DNA from: Bog-375 sp049698695
GTDB lineage: Bacteria; Acidobacteriota; Terriglobia; Bryobacterales; Bryobacteraceae
NCBI GenBank assembly: GCA_049698695.1
Contig: JBAVYH010000216.1
Location: forward strand, 1 to 64,000
DNA length: 64,000 nt
Direction of reading: 5' to 3'
Shown here one piece after another: positions 52,055 to 60,801 of this stretch. The position numbers and the translations under genes are program-made. The notes beneath the pieces are model-generated. The model made no database searches. It was not told where the DNA came from and worked only from the letters and a program-made list of their open reading frames with translations. How positions within the stretch are numbered: position 1 is the first letter of the stretch; each line of letters begins with the position of its first letter.

Positions 52055-53038
52055 TTACCTCGATTCTGACGCCTGAGGTTGATCCAACCTCCGCTCAGGG
52101 CTGGCCTTCCCGGTCAGCGCGTCAAACGTGACGCGCTTTCCTACCATACCAGAAACGGCTACGGAAAAGCGTTCAGCGTCCGTCAATTCCCGACTGTTGA
52201 AACGGAACGCCTGTTCATCGAGGTAGCGGAACAGATGGAAGGGCTCAACGCTGACGTAGGTTCCACCGAGACCGCGCTTCAAGAGACTCCAGAAGTTCTC
52301 GATTCCGTTCGTATGCACCCTGCCATCGACATAGGCTACAGCGTGGTCAATCACCTGATGCTGGAATTCGTCAAGCCCCTCGTACGATTTCAGCGCATCG
52401 GTGTAAAGGGCGGCACCCGCCTGGACATGCCGCCGGACCTCAGCCTGAAGTGCATTCTTCTTGCGGTTCGGAACCACCGAGGTGCGGACCCGACTGTATT
52501 TTTCGCCGTCGCCCCGTTCAAGGATACCCATCACGGCGGCCTTGTCTTTCCCTCCAGTGCCAGTGATGACACGCGCACGCTTCGCCGTGTGCATATTTCG
52601 CGCCTTGCCGCCGATAAAAGTTTCGTCCACTTCCACGTGGCCTAGAAGCTTATCGGCAGAATCCGAGTTGAGCATCAGCCGAATCCGATGGTCCAGAAAC
52701 CACGCGGTTTTCTGGGTCACGCCAATAGCCCGCGCCACTTCGCAACTGCTAATCCCGTTCTTGGAGTTCACAATCTGCCACATAGCCATCAGCCATTTGT
52801 CCAGACCGATAGGGGAATCCTCCATCACGGTTCCCGTCTTCAGCGTGAACTGGGGAGCATCGTGCTTCTCCCGGCAATGCCACCGGTTGTACTTTTTCAG
52901 GAATAGCACGTTTGCGGAGCCGCACCGTGGACAAGTGACGCCCTTCGACCAACGGCGAGCAACGAGGTACGCCCGGCAATTCTCGGGCTTCGAAAAGTAT
53001 ATGATCGCTTCCTGAAGTGTGCTGGGTTCCTGTTCCAT
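52055..53038 (-). CDS. IS1595-family transposase
   Basis: 327 aa. N-terminal zinc ribbon (Cys36-x2-Cys39 and Cys55), a helix-turn-helix region (SSCEVARAIGVTQKTAWFLD), and the ISXO2-like catalytic domain: Asp138 in VEVDETFIGGK, Asp214 in LYTDALKSYEG, and the NGIENFWSLLKRG box (244-256). Family length is normal and no frameshift is seen, so the element may be active. Encoded near the right end, with 26 bp to the inverted repeat. Confidence 0.93.
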   Translation of the reverse strand: MEQEPSTLQEAIIYFSKPENCRAYLVARRWSKGVTCPRCGSANVLFLKKYNRWHCREKHDAPQFTLKTGTVMEDSPIGLDKWLMAMWQIVNSKNGISSCEVARAIGVTQKTAWFLDHRIRLMLNSDSADKLLGHVEVDETFIGGKARNMHTAKRARVITGTGGKDKAAVMGILERGDGEKYSRVRTSVVPNRKKNALQAEVRRHVQAGAALYTDALKSYEGLDEFQHQVIDHAVAYVDGRVHTNGIENFWSLLKRGLGGTYVSVEPFHLFRYLDEQAFRFNSRELTDAERFSVAVSGMVGKRVTFDALTGKASPERRLDQPQASESR

Positions 53039-53064
53039 GCTTTTATTCTAGGGCACTTCGACTG

Positions 53065-53087
53065 TTTTGTCAAGTATATAATCACCC
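53065..53087 (-). repeat. Right terminal inverted repeat of the IS1595-type element
   Basis: Inverse copy of 50211-50233 with one mismatch, directly followed by TATTAA, which is also present before the left end. Confidence 0.88.
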
Positions 53088-53155
53088 TATTAAGAGCCAT
53101 TACCCCAGCGTGCCACTAACCGCGCTTACCGCGACTGAAACGGTCCGTGCGCGGC

Positions 53156-53560
53156 TCACTGATTCAGCTCCGGATGCTCCGCGACGCTCAATATGTTGCC
53201 GTCGGGGTCCTTGAACCAAGCCACCTTGGCGCCGGTGGGTGTGGTCCAGATGCCCAGCTCGTCCTGTTTCATGAAATCGTAGCGCTCGAAGCGGATTCCG
53301 GCTTGCGCCAGGTCTGTGACCGCCGCAACGATATCCGGGACCTGCCAGCCCAACACCGTGCCTTGGACCGGTGCGCGCTCCTTGCCCATGCCCAGCCGCA
53401 GCATGATGCCGTTGGCGTCGAACACCAGCGCGAACGGCGGCTCTTCGCTGAGCAGCCGCAGGCCGAGCGTGTCCCGATAGAATTCCTTCGCGCGGGCGAC
53501 ATCGACGATGGTGACGAAGCCCACGATGTTGTACTTGCCAAGTCCTGTGTGCTGAGACAT
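53156..53560 (-). CDS. VOC/glyoxalase-like metalloprotein
   Basis: 134 aa from ATG 53560; the open frame extends upstream to 54379 only as a shadow of another gene. Two beta-alpha-beta-beta-beta modules of the vicinal oxygen chelate fold: VGFVTIVDVARAKEFYRDTL and GLRLLSEEPPFALVF, then VPDIVAAVTDLAQAGIRFER and VAWFKDPDGNILSVAEH with the metal-ligand Glu. Could be a glyoxalase, dioxygenase or resistance protein; not resolvable. Confidence 0.8.
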   Translation of the reverse strand: MSQHTGLGKYNIVGFVTIVDVARAKEFYRDTLGLRLLSEEPPFALVFDANGIMLRLGMGKERAPVQGTVLGWQVPDIVAAVTDLAQAGIRFERYDFMKQDELGIWTTPTGAKVAWFKDPDGNILSVAEHPELNQ

Positions 53561-53698
53561 GGGGATAGGATGCACCAACTCTCCGTTTGTCGCAAGACCA
53601 GGATCAGGCCGGTCGTTCGCGGCCAGAAAAGCCGAGCCGACTCCCGGCTCATCGGGCTTGAGAGCCCGCGCCACTGCGGTTGCAGCCGGGCCGCGCGT

Positions 53699-53704
53699 TA
53701 TAAT
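53699..53704 (+). promoter_or_regulatory. TATAAT -10 element of the PD-(D/E)XK gene
   Basis: Perfect TATAAT, 10 nt before ATG 53715, no Shine-Dalgarno site. Confidence 0.48.
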
Positions 53705-53714
53705 CCGGTTTCCG

Positions 53715-55217
53715 ATGCCACCAGAACGGCGGGCGGCGAGCCGGGGCGGGGAAGAAGCCCGTGCCGCCATCGAAACGTTTCTCGAAGGCGCGCGGCAGCC
53801 GGCGCTGCTGGAGCCGGGCGAAGAACTGCTGCCGCTCAGCGACGGCAACTTCGCCATCGAGCTGCGTGGCGCTCGTCTCACATTGCAGGCCTGGGACCGC
53901 ACGCGCAACCTGACGCGGCGGGTCACCGGCGTCGGCGAGGCTTCGGCCGGGCGGCTGGAGATGGCGGTGGAGCGATTCGCGCGGCGCGAAGGGCGCATGT
54001 ACCTGCTCGATCTGGCGCGCCGCTCGGGCGCCGAGATGGGCCGGCGCAGCGGACGGCTGGTCTTTCGCGAACGCTTCCGGCTGTTTCTGCGGCGCCAGTT
54101 TCCGGAGTGGACGCTGGCCGAGCTGTCGACCGAGCCGAACCTGGAGCACAGCCTCTCGCCGGCGTTCCCGCGCGCGTTTCTGCGCCACGGGCAGCACGCC
54201 TGGGCGGCCATCGCCTGCCCGCCGGAAGGCGACGCGGCCGGCGTGGTGTCGTTCGGCTTGATCTGGCTTGCGTATTTGCGGCGGCGCGAACGCCGGGTAA
54301 CGGTGGAGGGCCTGGCGCTGTACCTGCCCCAGGGCCACGAAGGCGCCGCCGCCCTGCGCCTGCTTTGCCTCGATCCCACCGCTGCTCGGTTCGAGCTGTT
54401 TCGTTACTCGGGCGAGGATTTCGTGGCGCCGGTGGACCCGCGCGACCACGGCAATCTGGATACACGCCTGGAACCGTTTCGCCGCCCGGCGCCCGGCGCG
54501 GCTGCCCGCTGGCAGGGAATCGCCGCGCTTCCCGGCGTCGAGCAAGTCGTCAAGAGCGGAGGCCGCGTCGGCCTCCGGGTGCGCGGCCTGGAGTTTGCCG
54601 AGTTGGACGGCGAGGACCTCTCGTTCGGGCTGGGCCAGCGTCATCCGGCCGGCGAGCATGACGTCGCAGCCATCGAACGCGTGGCTGAGGAGCTGGAGCG
54701 CGTGCGATCGCCCCAGTCGGCGGACCGCGACCACCCGCTCTACCGTCAGTACCCGGAAGCGTGGCTGGAATCGCAAGCCCGCGCGCATATACAGATCCTG
54801 GATGCCACGCTGCGGCCCGAGCCGGTCTATGGACAGGTGCCCGCGTTCGCCGGCGGGGAGCGCGGCATCCTGGACCTGCTGGCGGTGAATCATGCCGGCC
54901 GGCTGGCGGTGGTGGAGCTGAAAGCGTCGGCCGATCTGCACCTGCCCCTGCAGGCGCTCGATTACTGGATCCGGGTGAAGTGGCACCTGGACCGGCGGGA
55001 ATTTGGGCCAGCCGGTTACTTTCCCGGCGTCGAGCTGGACCCCAGCCCGCCGCGGCTGCTGCTGGTGGCGCCATCGCTCGAATTCCATCCCGCCACCGAA
55101 ACCATCCTCGAATTCTTCTCGCCCGCAATCGATGTGGAGCGAGTCGGGATCGGAGTAGAATGGCGGAAGGGCTTGCAGGTGATGTTCCGCCTCGCCGGCT
55201 CCGAACGCCCCCGCTGA
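53715..55217 (+). CDS. PD-(D/E)XK nuclease-fold protein
   Basis: 500 aa. The C-terminal part has the PD-(D/E)XK core: Asp387 in RGILDLLAVN and Glu401-Leu-Lys403 in LAVVELKASADLH, with a following Gln-rich helix (LPLQALDYWIRVKWHL). The first 300 residues are rich in Arg, Leu and Ala and contain no domain that I can name. A DNA-processing or restriction-like role is possible. It is followed within 5 bp by the DUF697-like gene. Confidence 0.6.
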   Translation: MPPERRAASRGGEEARAAIETFLEGARQPALLEPGEELLPLSDGNFAIELRGARLTLQAWDRTRNLTRRVTGVGEASAGRLEMAVERFARREGRMYLLDLARRSGAEMGRRSGRLVFRERFRLFLRRQFPEWTLAELSTEPNLEHSLSPAFPRAFLRHGQHAWAAIACPPEGDAAGVVSFGLIWLAYLRRRERRVTVEGLALYLPQGHEGAAALRLLCLDPTAARFELFRYSGEDFVAPVDPRDHGNLDTRLEPFRRPAPGAAARWQGIAALPGVEQVVKSGGRVGLRVRGLEFAELDGEDLSFGLGQRHPAGEHDVAAIERVAEELERVRSPQSADRDHPLYRQYPEAWLESQARAHIQILDATLRPEPVYGQVPAFAGGERGILDLLAVNHAGRLAVVELKASADLHLPLQALDYWIRVKWHLDRREFGPAGYFPGVELDPSPPRLLLVAPSLEFHPATETILEFFSPAIDVERVGIGVEWRKGLQVMFRLAGSERPR

Positions 55218-55222
55218 TTCTT

Positions 55223-56128
55223 ATGTTGACCTTACTAAAACAGGCGCGGAGCGCGCTGGCCCTGCTCAATCCGGAAGAAGTCCGCAGGCGCGCCGGCCGG
55301 CCGGTGACGGTCGGGCTGGTGGCGTCGAGCGACCCCGCATACGCAGGCCTCGAAGATCTTCTGGCCAGCGGCGGCGGGCTGCGCGAATTCGTTTTCCGGG
55401 CCGGCCGCCCGAACGCTCCGGAACGCGTCGATCTGGTGATTTGCGAAGCCGGCGTGGACGCGCCGGCGGGTGCTTACGCCCTCGATCCAGCCAAGCCCGG
55501 CGACACCCTGGCCGAGATCGCCCGGCAACGGCAAGACGTGGCACTGGCGCTGGCACGGCGCCATCCCGTATTTCGCCGCGCGGTAGTGGACCACACCATT
55601 CAGACCGTGGCAGGCGAAAACGCCCTCTTCGCCGTCGCCACCGCGCTGCCGGACGTGGTACCCAACCTGATCGAAATTCCCTGGGCGTTGGGCGAATGGG
55701 CCTCCGACACCACCTTCCTCACCGCTAACCAGTTCCGCATGGCGTTCCTGATCGCCGCCGCGTGCGGCAAACCGGTGGGCTTCGGCGAGCAGAAGCTGGA
55801 GATTCTTTCGATTGGCGCCGGCGCGTTTGGCTGGCGGGCCCTGGCGCGCGAACTGGCGGGCAAGATTCCGTTTGGCGGCGGGTTGATTCCCAAAGGCGCC
55901 ATTGCCTACGCCGGTACGTACCTGGTGGGCAAAGGGCTGGAGCGGCTGCACGCAGGCCAAGGCCGGCTGGGACGGCGGCAGCGGAAGGAAATCTACCGGC
56001 AGGGCATCGAGCATGGCAGGGCCGTAGCAAGTTCGGCCTTGCGCTACGGCGGGCAGCAGCGGGCGGAAAGCGGAGATGCGGGACCGGCGAGCTTAAAGGC
56101 TCGTCCTGCCAGCGAAAAATCGGTGTAA
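55223..56128 (+). CDS. DUF697-like membrane-associated protein
   Basis: 301 aa from ATG 55223. Residues 130-260 hold hydrophobic helices with the DUF697 pattern (HTIQTVAGENALFAVATALP, EWASDTTFLTANQFRMAFLI, AGKIPFGGGLIPKGAIAYAG, TYLVGKGLERL). The N-terminal 100 residues look like a soluble alpha/beta domain (VGLVASSDPAYAGLEDLLAS; VDLVICEAGVD) lacking GTPase motifs, although related proteins often carry a GTPase. Function unknown. Confidence 0.6.
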   Translation: MLTLLKQARSALALLNPEEVRRRAGRPVTVGLVASSDPAYAGLEDLLASGGGLREFVFRAGRPNAPERVDLVICEAGVDAPAGAYALDPAKPGDTLAEIARQRQDVALALARRHPVFRRAVVDHTIQTVAGENALFAVATALPDVVPNLIEIPWALGEWASDTTFLTANQFRMAFLIAAACGKPVGFGEQKLEILSIGAGAFGWRALARELAGKIPFGGGLIPKGAIAYAGTYLVGKGLERLHAGQGRLGRRQRKEIYRQGIEHGRAVASSALRYGGQQRAESGDAGPASLKARPASEKSV

Positions 56129-56182
56129 ACACCAGGGCCGCGGCGAGCGTCGTACAATGAGAAGGAACTGCAAGGGATAGCT

Positions 56183-57190
56183 ATGCGTTGGTTATCGACT
56201 GTATTGGCACTCGCTCTGGCCACCGCGGCTTCGGCGGACGTAATTACACTGAAGAGCGGCCGCGTCATCAACGGCACCTATTTGGGCGGCACGGCGCACC
56301 AGGTGAAGGTCGAGGTCGCCGGCGCGGTCGAAACTCTCGATGTGGCGGACATATACCGCATCGAGTTTTCCGGCGGGGCACCCGCCGCAGTGGATTCCGA
56401 CCATCCCACGCTGCGCCGCGCGCCGGACTCCGGTGCGGATTCGGGCGCACCCACGCTGCGCCGCGCGCCAGACTCCGGTGCGGATTCGGGCGCACCCACG
56501 CTGCACCGCGCGCCGGACTCCGGTGCGGATTCGGGCACGCCGACACTGCACCGCGCGCCGGACGCCGCGGCCGATGCCGAATCGAGCCAGCCCGCGCCGC
56601 GCCGCAGCGATACCGGGCCCGCCGTCGCTATCCTGAAGCCGGGCGAGGAGCCCTCGGTTTCTTCCCGTCCCGCGCCCGCGCCGCCGCCGATTGTCCTGCC
56701 GGAGGGCACTAACTTCGTGGTGCGGATGATCGACGCCGTGGATTCCGACAAAGTATCCGTGGGCCAGAATTACAACGCAGCGCTGGATGAGCCCGTGGCG
56801 ATTGACGGCCAGACCGTCATCCCGCGGGGCGCGGACGTGGTGGTCAAGCTGGTGAACGCCAAGGACGCCGGCAAGTTCACCGGCCGCGCCGAACTTACCC
56901 TGGCGCTCTGGACAGTTCAGGTAAACGGCAAGGTGGTGGACGTGAATACGCAAACCGTCACGCGGACAAGCGATTCGCGGGGCCAGAGGACCGGCGCCAT
57001 GGCCGCAGGAGGCGCGATTGTGGGAGCGGTGATTGGCGGCATTGCCGGCGGCGGAAAGGGCGCCGCCATCGGCGCGGGCGCGGGCGGCGCGGCGGGAGCC
57101 GGCGCCGAGGCTGCCACCAAGGGCCCACGTGTCAAGATCCCGGCGGAAACACGCCTTACCTTCGTGCTCGATAACGCAGTGACCATATAG
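56183..57190 (+). CDS. Secreted glycine-zipper protein with 15-aa tandem repeats
   Basis: 335 aa with AAGGGA before ATG 56183 and TACAAT at about 56153. Signal peptide (MRWLSTVLALALATAASA), a short beta domain (ITLKSGRVINGTYLGGTAHQ), 15-residue repeats of type APTLRRAPDSGADSG (about 75-135), a second beta domain (EGTNFVVRMIDAVDSDKVSV), and a glycine zipper (AAGGAIVGAVIGGIAGGG). Likely an envelope protein; the repeat region is probably disordered. Confidence 0.7.
   Translation: MRWLSTVLALALATAASADVITLKSGRVINGTYLGGTAHQVKVEVAGAVETLDVADIYRIEFSGGAPAAVDSDHPTLRRAPDSGADSGAPTLRRAPDSGADSGAPTLHRAPDSGADSGTPTLHRAPDAAADAESSQPAPRRSDTGPAVAILKPGEEPSVSSRPAPAPPPIVLPEGTNFVVRMIDAVDSDKVSVGQNYNAALDEPVAIDGQTVIPRGADVVVKLVNAKDAGKFTGRAELTLALWTVQVNGKVVDVNTQTVTRTSDSRGQRTGAMAAGGAIVGAVIGGIAGGGKGAAIGAGAGGAAGAGAEAATKGPRVKIPAETRLTFVLDNAVTI
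56405..56581 (+). repeat. 45-bp tandem repeat, 3.9 copies
   Basis: Units at 56405-56449, 56450-56494, 56495-56539 and a partial one to about 56581. Copies 1-3 differ by only a few bases; copy 4 diverges. They encode the 15-aa repeat of the secreted protein and can vary by slippage without a frame change. Confidence 0.85.
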
Positions 57191-57417
57191 CGCCGCGGGC
57201 AATCGACCGGGATTGTAGGTTCGATCGATTCTGGTCTTCGCCAGCCAGCAGCCAATGTTACAGATTCACCGCTTTGAGGGTATTATCGTTCACCTGACTT
57301 TGCGGGTAATGTTTAACGGTAAGTCTCCCCGCATGATTGTTTATAGAAATTTATAGGAGAATGCATGATTAACGCTACGATGTAATCAGTACTCTCATTA
57401 CGTACAGAAACACCGCC

Positions 57418-57663
57418 ATGCGGACGCATTATTTCCCTCGGGGACTTCGGATTTCGCAGGACCTGATGTTACTGACGGCCAGACAACTTGCCAGGGACAA
57501 TGCGGCTTTGTGCGAAGAAGTGAAGCAGCTCAAAGCGGCAGTCAATGTCTACCGCGAGCTTGCCATGATGAAGGGCCCGGTAGAGCGAGAGGGTTCGTCC
57601 TTGGTCAAGGTGAGGATCGTGAGAAGCAGACCCGACGATATCCGCCGAAGCAGCGTCGCATAG
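57418..57663 (+). CDS. Hypothetical 81-aa protein
   Basis: One predicted coiled coil (LTARQLARDNAALCEEVKQL, KAAVNVYRELAMM) and an Arg-rich end. No clear ribosome-binding site. Upstream, 57250-57410 is markedly A+T-rich (TTTATAG, TAGGAGAATGCATG) for this genome and is probably a control region. No family recognised, so this is offered with low confidence. Confidence 0.4.
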   Translation: MRTHYFPRGLRISQDLMLLTARQLARDNAALCEEVKQLKAAVNVYRELAMMKGPVEREGSSLVKVRIVRSRPDDIRRSSVA

Positions 57664-57835
57664 TCCCCGACAATCGAGTCCCCGGCGCCGGTTGCCATCG
57701 TTCCCGCACACCGTCCTGACCGCTCTATCTGCGGTGCGTTTTCACATCAGGGTAAACGCTGCGCGCGGCGCAGGATTACGCGCTACTTTCTCCAGGGCAC
57801 CGGGTTATCATCAGCATGCACTTCTCGAGGGGCTT

Positions 57836-59404
57836 ATGAAGCAGCTTCTTTCAATCGCCGCAATCACCGCTCTGGCGGCGCTCTACCCCGCTGCCGGCCA
57901 GACCACGCCCCCGACAATGAGCGACGGGGCCGCCGGCCGTTTCCTCGACCAGGCCACCTGGGGACCTACACCGGCCTCCATCGCGCAACTGCAACAGATG
58001 GGCATCGACGCCTGGCTGGCGGCGCAGTTTAAGTTGAACACCTCCGACCTGCCGGATCAGCCTATCCTGAATTCGGCCGGAAAGTCGAACCGGGATCTGA
58101 CTCCGGTGCAGCGGGCGTTTTTTGCTAACGCGGTCAATGGGCAGGATCAACTGCGGCAACGCGTGGCGTTCGCCCTGTCGGAGATCTTCGTGGTCTCGGC
58201 GGTGCAGGTGAAACCCGCTTATGCGATGCCCCCTTACTGGCGGATCTTTCGCGATAACGCGTTCGGCAACTTCCGCAGCATCATCAAGGCGGTCACGCTA
58301 AGCCCGGCCATGGGGGCCTATCTCAATATGGCCAATAACAATAAGGGAGACCCCGCCAAGGGTACGTCGGCCAATGAGAACTACGCTCGCGAGCTGATGC
58401 AGTTATTCACGCTGGGCCTGACCCAGCTCCATCTCGACGGCAGCCCGGTGCTCGATGCCAGCGGCAACCCGGTTCCCACTTACGACCAGGCGGAAGTCAC
58501 CAGCCAGGCCAAGATGCTGACCGGCTGGACGTTTGCCACCGCGCCCGGCGCCAGCCCCAAGAACAATAACCCGGCTTACTACTACGGCCAAATGATCGCG
58601 GTGGAAGCCGAGCACGACACCAGCGCCAAAACCATTTTCGGCGGCATCCAGATTCCGGCCGGCCAGACAGCAGAACAGGACCTGGATTCGCTGCTGGACG
58701 CTTTGATGGCGCAACCCACCATGGCGCCGTTCGTCTGCCAGCAACTGATCCAGCACCTGGTCACCAGCAATCCAAGCCCGGCCTACATCGAGAGCGTGGC
58801 GACCGTGTTCGAGGACAACGGCGAAGGAGTCAGCGGCGACATGCGGGCGGTAATCAGGGCGATTCTCACCGACCCGGAAGCGCGCGCCGGCGACGATTCC
58901 ACTGCCGCGCCCAACCCTGGCTTCGGGCACCTGCGCGAGCCGGTGCTGTTCATGGCCAACCTGCTGCGCGGCCTGAATGCCACGCTTGGCTCCGCCAGCA
59001 CGATCTACAACGACGCCAACCTGATGGGGCAGGACCTCTTCTACGCACCCAGTGTGTTCAGCTATTTTTCGCCGCTCTACCGGATCTCGAGCGGGCAGCT
59101 CGCGCCCGAGTTCCAGCTTTATTCGACGCAATCCGCGGCGGAGCGGGCCGATATCGTCAACACCGCGCTCTACGGGCACCTGGACAAAAGCACCACCGTC
59201 GATCTCACGCCGTTCGCCAGTTACGGCAATGACGTGAGCGGGCTGGTCGATTACGCCAGCTATGTTTTCCTGCACCACACCATGCCGCCGGGACTGCTGG
59301 AGCAAGCCTCGGCCGCGGCCGAAGCGGCGGCCACCCCTATGGCGAGAGCCCAGGCGGTTCTTTACCTGGTGCTGACCTCGAGCGACTACCAGGTGATTCA
59401 GTAA
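57836..59404 (+). CDS. DUF1800 secreted protein
   Basis: 522 aa from ATG 57836 (GAGGGG upstream); frame open to 57692. Signal peptide (MKQLLSIAAITALAALYPAA). DUF1800 pattern: GRFLDQATWGPTPASIAQLQ, LRQRVAFALSEIFVVS, ANENYARELMQLFTLG, FEDNGEGVSGDMRAVIRAIL. Followed after 13 bp by its usual partner DUF1501. Function is unknown; the pair is often exported and abundant in soil acidobacteria and planctomycetes. Confidence 0.88.
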   Translation: MKQLLSIAAITALAALYPAAGQTTPPTMSDGAAGRFLDQATWGPTPASIAQLQQMGIDAWLAAQFKLNTSDLPDQPILNSAGKSNRDLTPVQRAFFANAVNGQDQLRQRVAFALSEIFVVSAVQVKPAYAMPPYWRIFRDNAFGNFRSIIKAVTLSPAMGAYLNMANNNKGDPAKGTSANENYARELMQLFTLGLTQLHLDGSPVLDASGNPVPTYDQAEVTSQAKMLTGWTFATAPGASPKNNNPAYYYGQMIAVEAEHDTSAKTIFGGIQIPAGQTAEQDLDSLLDALMAQPTMAPFVCQQLIQHLVTSNPSPAYIESVATVFEDNGEGVSGDMRAVIRAILTDPEARAGDDSTAAPNPGFGHLREPVLFMANLLRGLNATLGSASTIYNDANLMGQDLFYAPSVFSYFSPLYRISSGQLAPEFQLYSTQSAAERADIVNTALYGHLDKSTTVDLTPFASYGNDVSGLVDYASYVFLHHTMPPGLLEQASAAAEAAATPMARAQAVLYLVLTSSDYQVIQ

Positions 59405-59417
59405 AGGAGCCAAGCAG

Positions 59418-60758
59418 ATGTTTTCGCGCCGTGGATTCATTCGCATCGGAGCCGCCTCGGTAGGCACGCTGGCGCTCCGCCCGTTCGGCCTGCTGCCGGC
59501 CATGGCAGCGAGCAGCTCCAACTACCGCGCCCTGGTCTGCGTGTTCCTGTTCGGCGGCAACGATTCCAACAACAGCGTGATTCCGCTCGACGACGCGGAC
59601 TACCAGGCATACCAGTCGGCGCGCGGCGCCCTGGGCCTGGCCACCAGCTCGCTGGTTCAGGTGAGCGATGCGACCGGCGCGCCCTACGGCTTCCACTCGC
59701 TGCTCACCGAGCTTGCGTCGCTGTTTAGCAGCAAGCAACTGGCTGTGGTGGCCAACGTCGGTCCGCTGGTGGCGCCGCTGACTCGCGCGCAGTACCAGGC
59801 GCAGCAGGGCTTGATTCCGTCCAACCTCTTCTCTCACGCCGATCAACAGTTGGAATGGCAGACGTCTGTCGCGCAGGGCAACAGCCCAACCGGTTGGAGC
59901 GGCCGGGCCGCCGATTACATCACGGCGCAGAAGATCAATTCCTCTTCGTTCCCGGTCTTCATGTCGATGGCGGGCAACGTGCTTCAGGGCGCGGGGGCGA
60001 ACACGCAACTGGTGGCGGTGGCGCCGGGCCAATCCTTGCAGCTTGCCGGCTTCAACAGCTCCGCCGCTTCCCAAGCGCGCTGGAACGCGCTCAACAGCCT
60101 GATCTCGACCGATAGCGGCGTCGCGCTGGTGCAAGCGGCCAACAACACGCTGGCCAACAGCATCAGCGATGCCAAGGCGCTGACCGACGCGCTGAGCAAG
60201 TCCACCCCGCTCAAGACGCAGTTTCCCAAGACCACGCTGGCGGCGCAGCTTCAGCAGGTGGCCGAGATCATCCAGGTGCAGGCCGATCTGGGAATGAGCC
60301 GGCAGATCTTTTTCTGCTCGCTTGGCGGCTTCGACACTCACACCGCCGAACTGTCGACGCACGACCAGCTCTACCCGCAGGTAAGCCAGGCGCTGGCTGC
60401 ATTCTACGATGCCACTGAGGAACTGGGCGTGGCGGACAGCGTCACCACCTTCACCGAATCCGATTTCAATCGTACCCTGCAGCCCACCTCCGGTTACGGC
60501 AGCGACCATGCCTGGGGCGGCCATCACTTCGTGCTCGGGGGCGCGGTCCAGGGAGGGAAGATCTTCGGCAAGTTTCCGTCGTTGCAATTGGGCGGGCCGG
60601 ACGATACCGACGTGCGGGGGCGATGGATACCCACCACTGCGATCGATCAGTACGGCGCCACGCTCTGCTCCTGGTTCGGCATCCCCGGCTCCGGCCTGGC
60701 CGGCGTGTTTCCGAACCTCGCCAACTTCCCGACGGCCGATCTTGGCTTCCTGGGCTGA
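59418..60758 (+). CDS. DUF1501 secreted protein with Tat-like signal
   Basis: 446 aa. The N-terminus FSRRGFIRIGAASVGTLALR contains a twin-arginine Tat motif. DUF1501 landmarks: ALVCVFLFGGNDSNNSVIPL, FHSLLTELASLFSSKQLAVV, SLGGFDTHTAELSTHDQLYP, TTFTESDFNRT and GSDHAWGGHHFVLGGAV, an alkaline-phosphatase-like sulfatase fold. AAAGGAG is the binding site. Coupled to the DUF1800 gene. Confidence 0.88.
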   Translation: MFSRRGFIRIGAASVGTLALRPFGLLPAMAASSSNYRALVCVFLFGGNDSNNSVIPLDDADYQAYQSARGALGLATSSLVQVSDATGAPYGFHSLLTELASLFSSKQLAVVANVGPLVAPLTRAQYQAQQGLIPSNLFSHADQQLEWQTSVAQGNSPTGWSGRAADYITAQKINSSSFPVFMSMAGNVLQGAGANTQLVAVAPGQSLQLAGFNSSAASQARWNALNSLISTDSGVALVQAANNTLANSISDAKALTDALSKSTPLKTQFPKTTLAAQLQQVAEIIQVQADLGMSRQIFFCSLGGFDTHTAELSTHDQLYPQVSQALAAFYDATEELGVADSVTTFTESDFNRTLQPTSGYGSDHAWGGHHFVLGGAVQGGKIFGKFPSLQLGGPDDTDVRGRWIPTTAIDQYGATLCSWFGIPGSGLAGVFPNLANFPTADLGFLG

Positions 60759-60768
60759 ATTCGAAGCT

Positions 60769-60801
60769 GTAGCACACGGGGGCGCGCTGGCCGTGCGCTA
60801 C
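60769..60801. terminator. Hairpin between convergent DUF1501 and GH5 genes
   Basis: GTAGCACACGG (60769-60779) and CCGTGCGCTAC (60791-60801) form an 11-bp stem with one mismatch and an 11-nt loop. No T-run follows, so a bidirectional, non-canonical terminator is possible. Confidence 0.35.

Larger units (their letters stand above)
50211..53087. mobile_element. IS1595-type element with four passenger genes
   Basis: A 2877-bp unit bounded by inverted repeats 50211-50233 and 53065-53087 (22 of 23 identical, starting GGGTGATTATATACTT). An 8-bp direct repeat CCTATTAA lies at 50203-50210 and 53086-53093; two of its bases overlap the right end, so the target duplication is 6-8 bp. Inside, all on the minus strand: transposase, Ntn hydrolase, 91-aa protein, PIN nuclease and a 54-aa protein. 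The passenger part is visibly richer in A+T than the surroundings. Some IS1595 members are known to carry passenger genes. Confidence 0.88.

Noticed and set aside
53563..54379. Long N-terminal extension of the VOC gene
   Set aside because: The part before ATG 53560 is antisense to the nuclease-fold gene and Arg/Ser/Pro-rich; the VOC domain starts normally at 53560.
57343..57382. AGGAG followed by a 6-codon frame (MINATM) before the 81-aa gene
   Set aside because: Could be a leader peptide, but no attenuator-like hairpins or amino-acid runs are visible and such short frames arise by chance.
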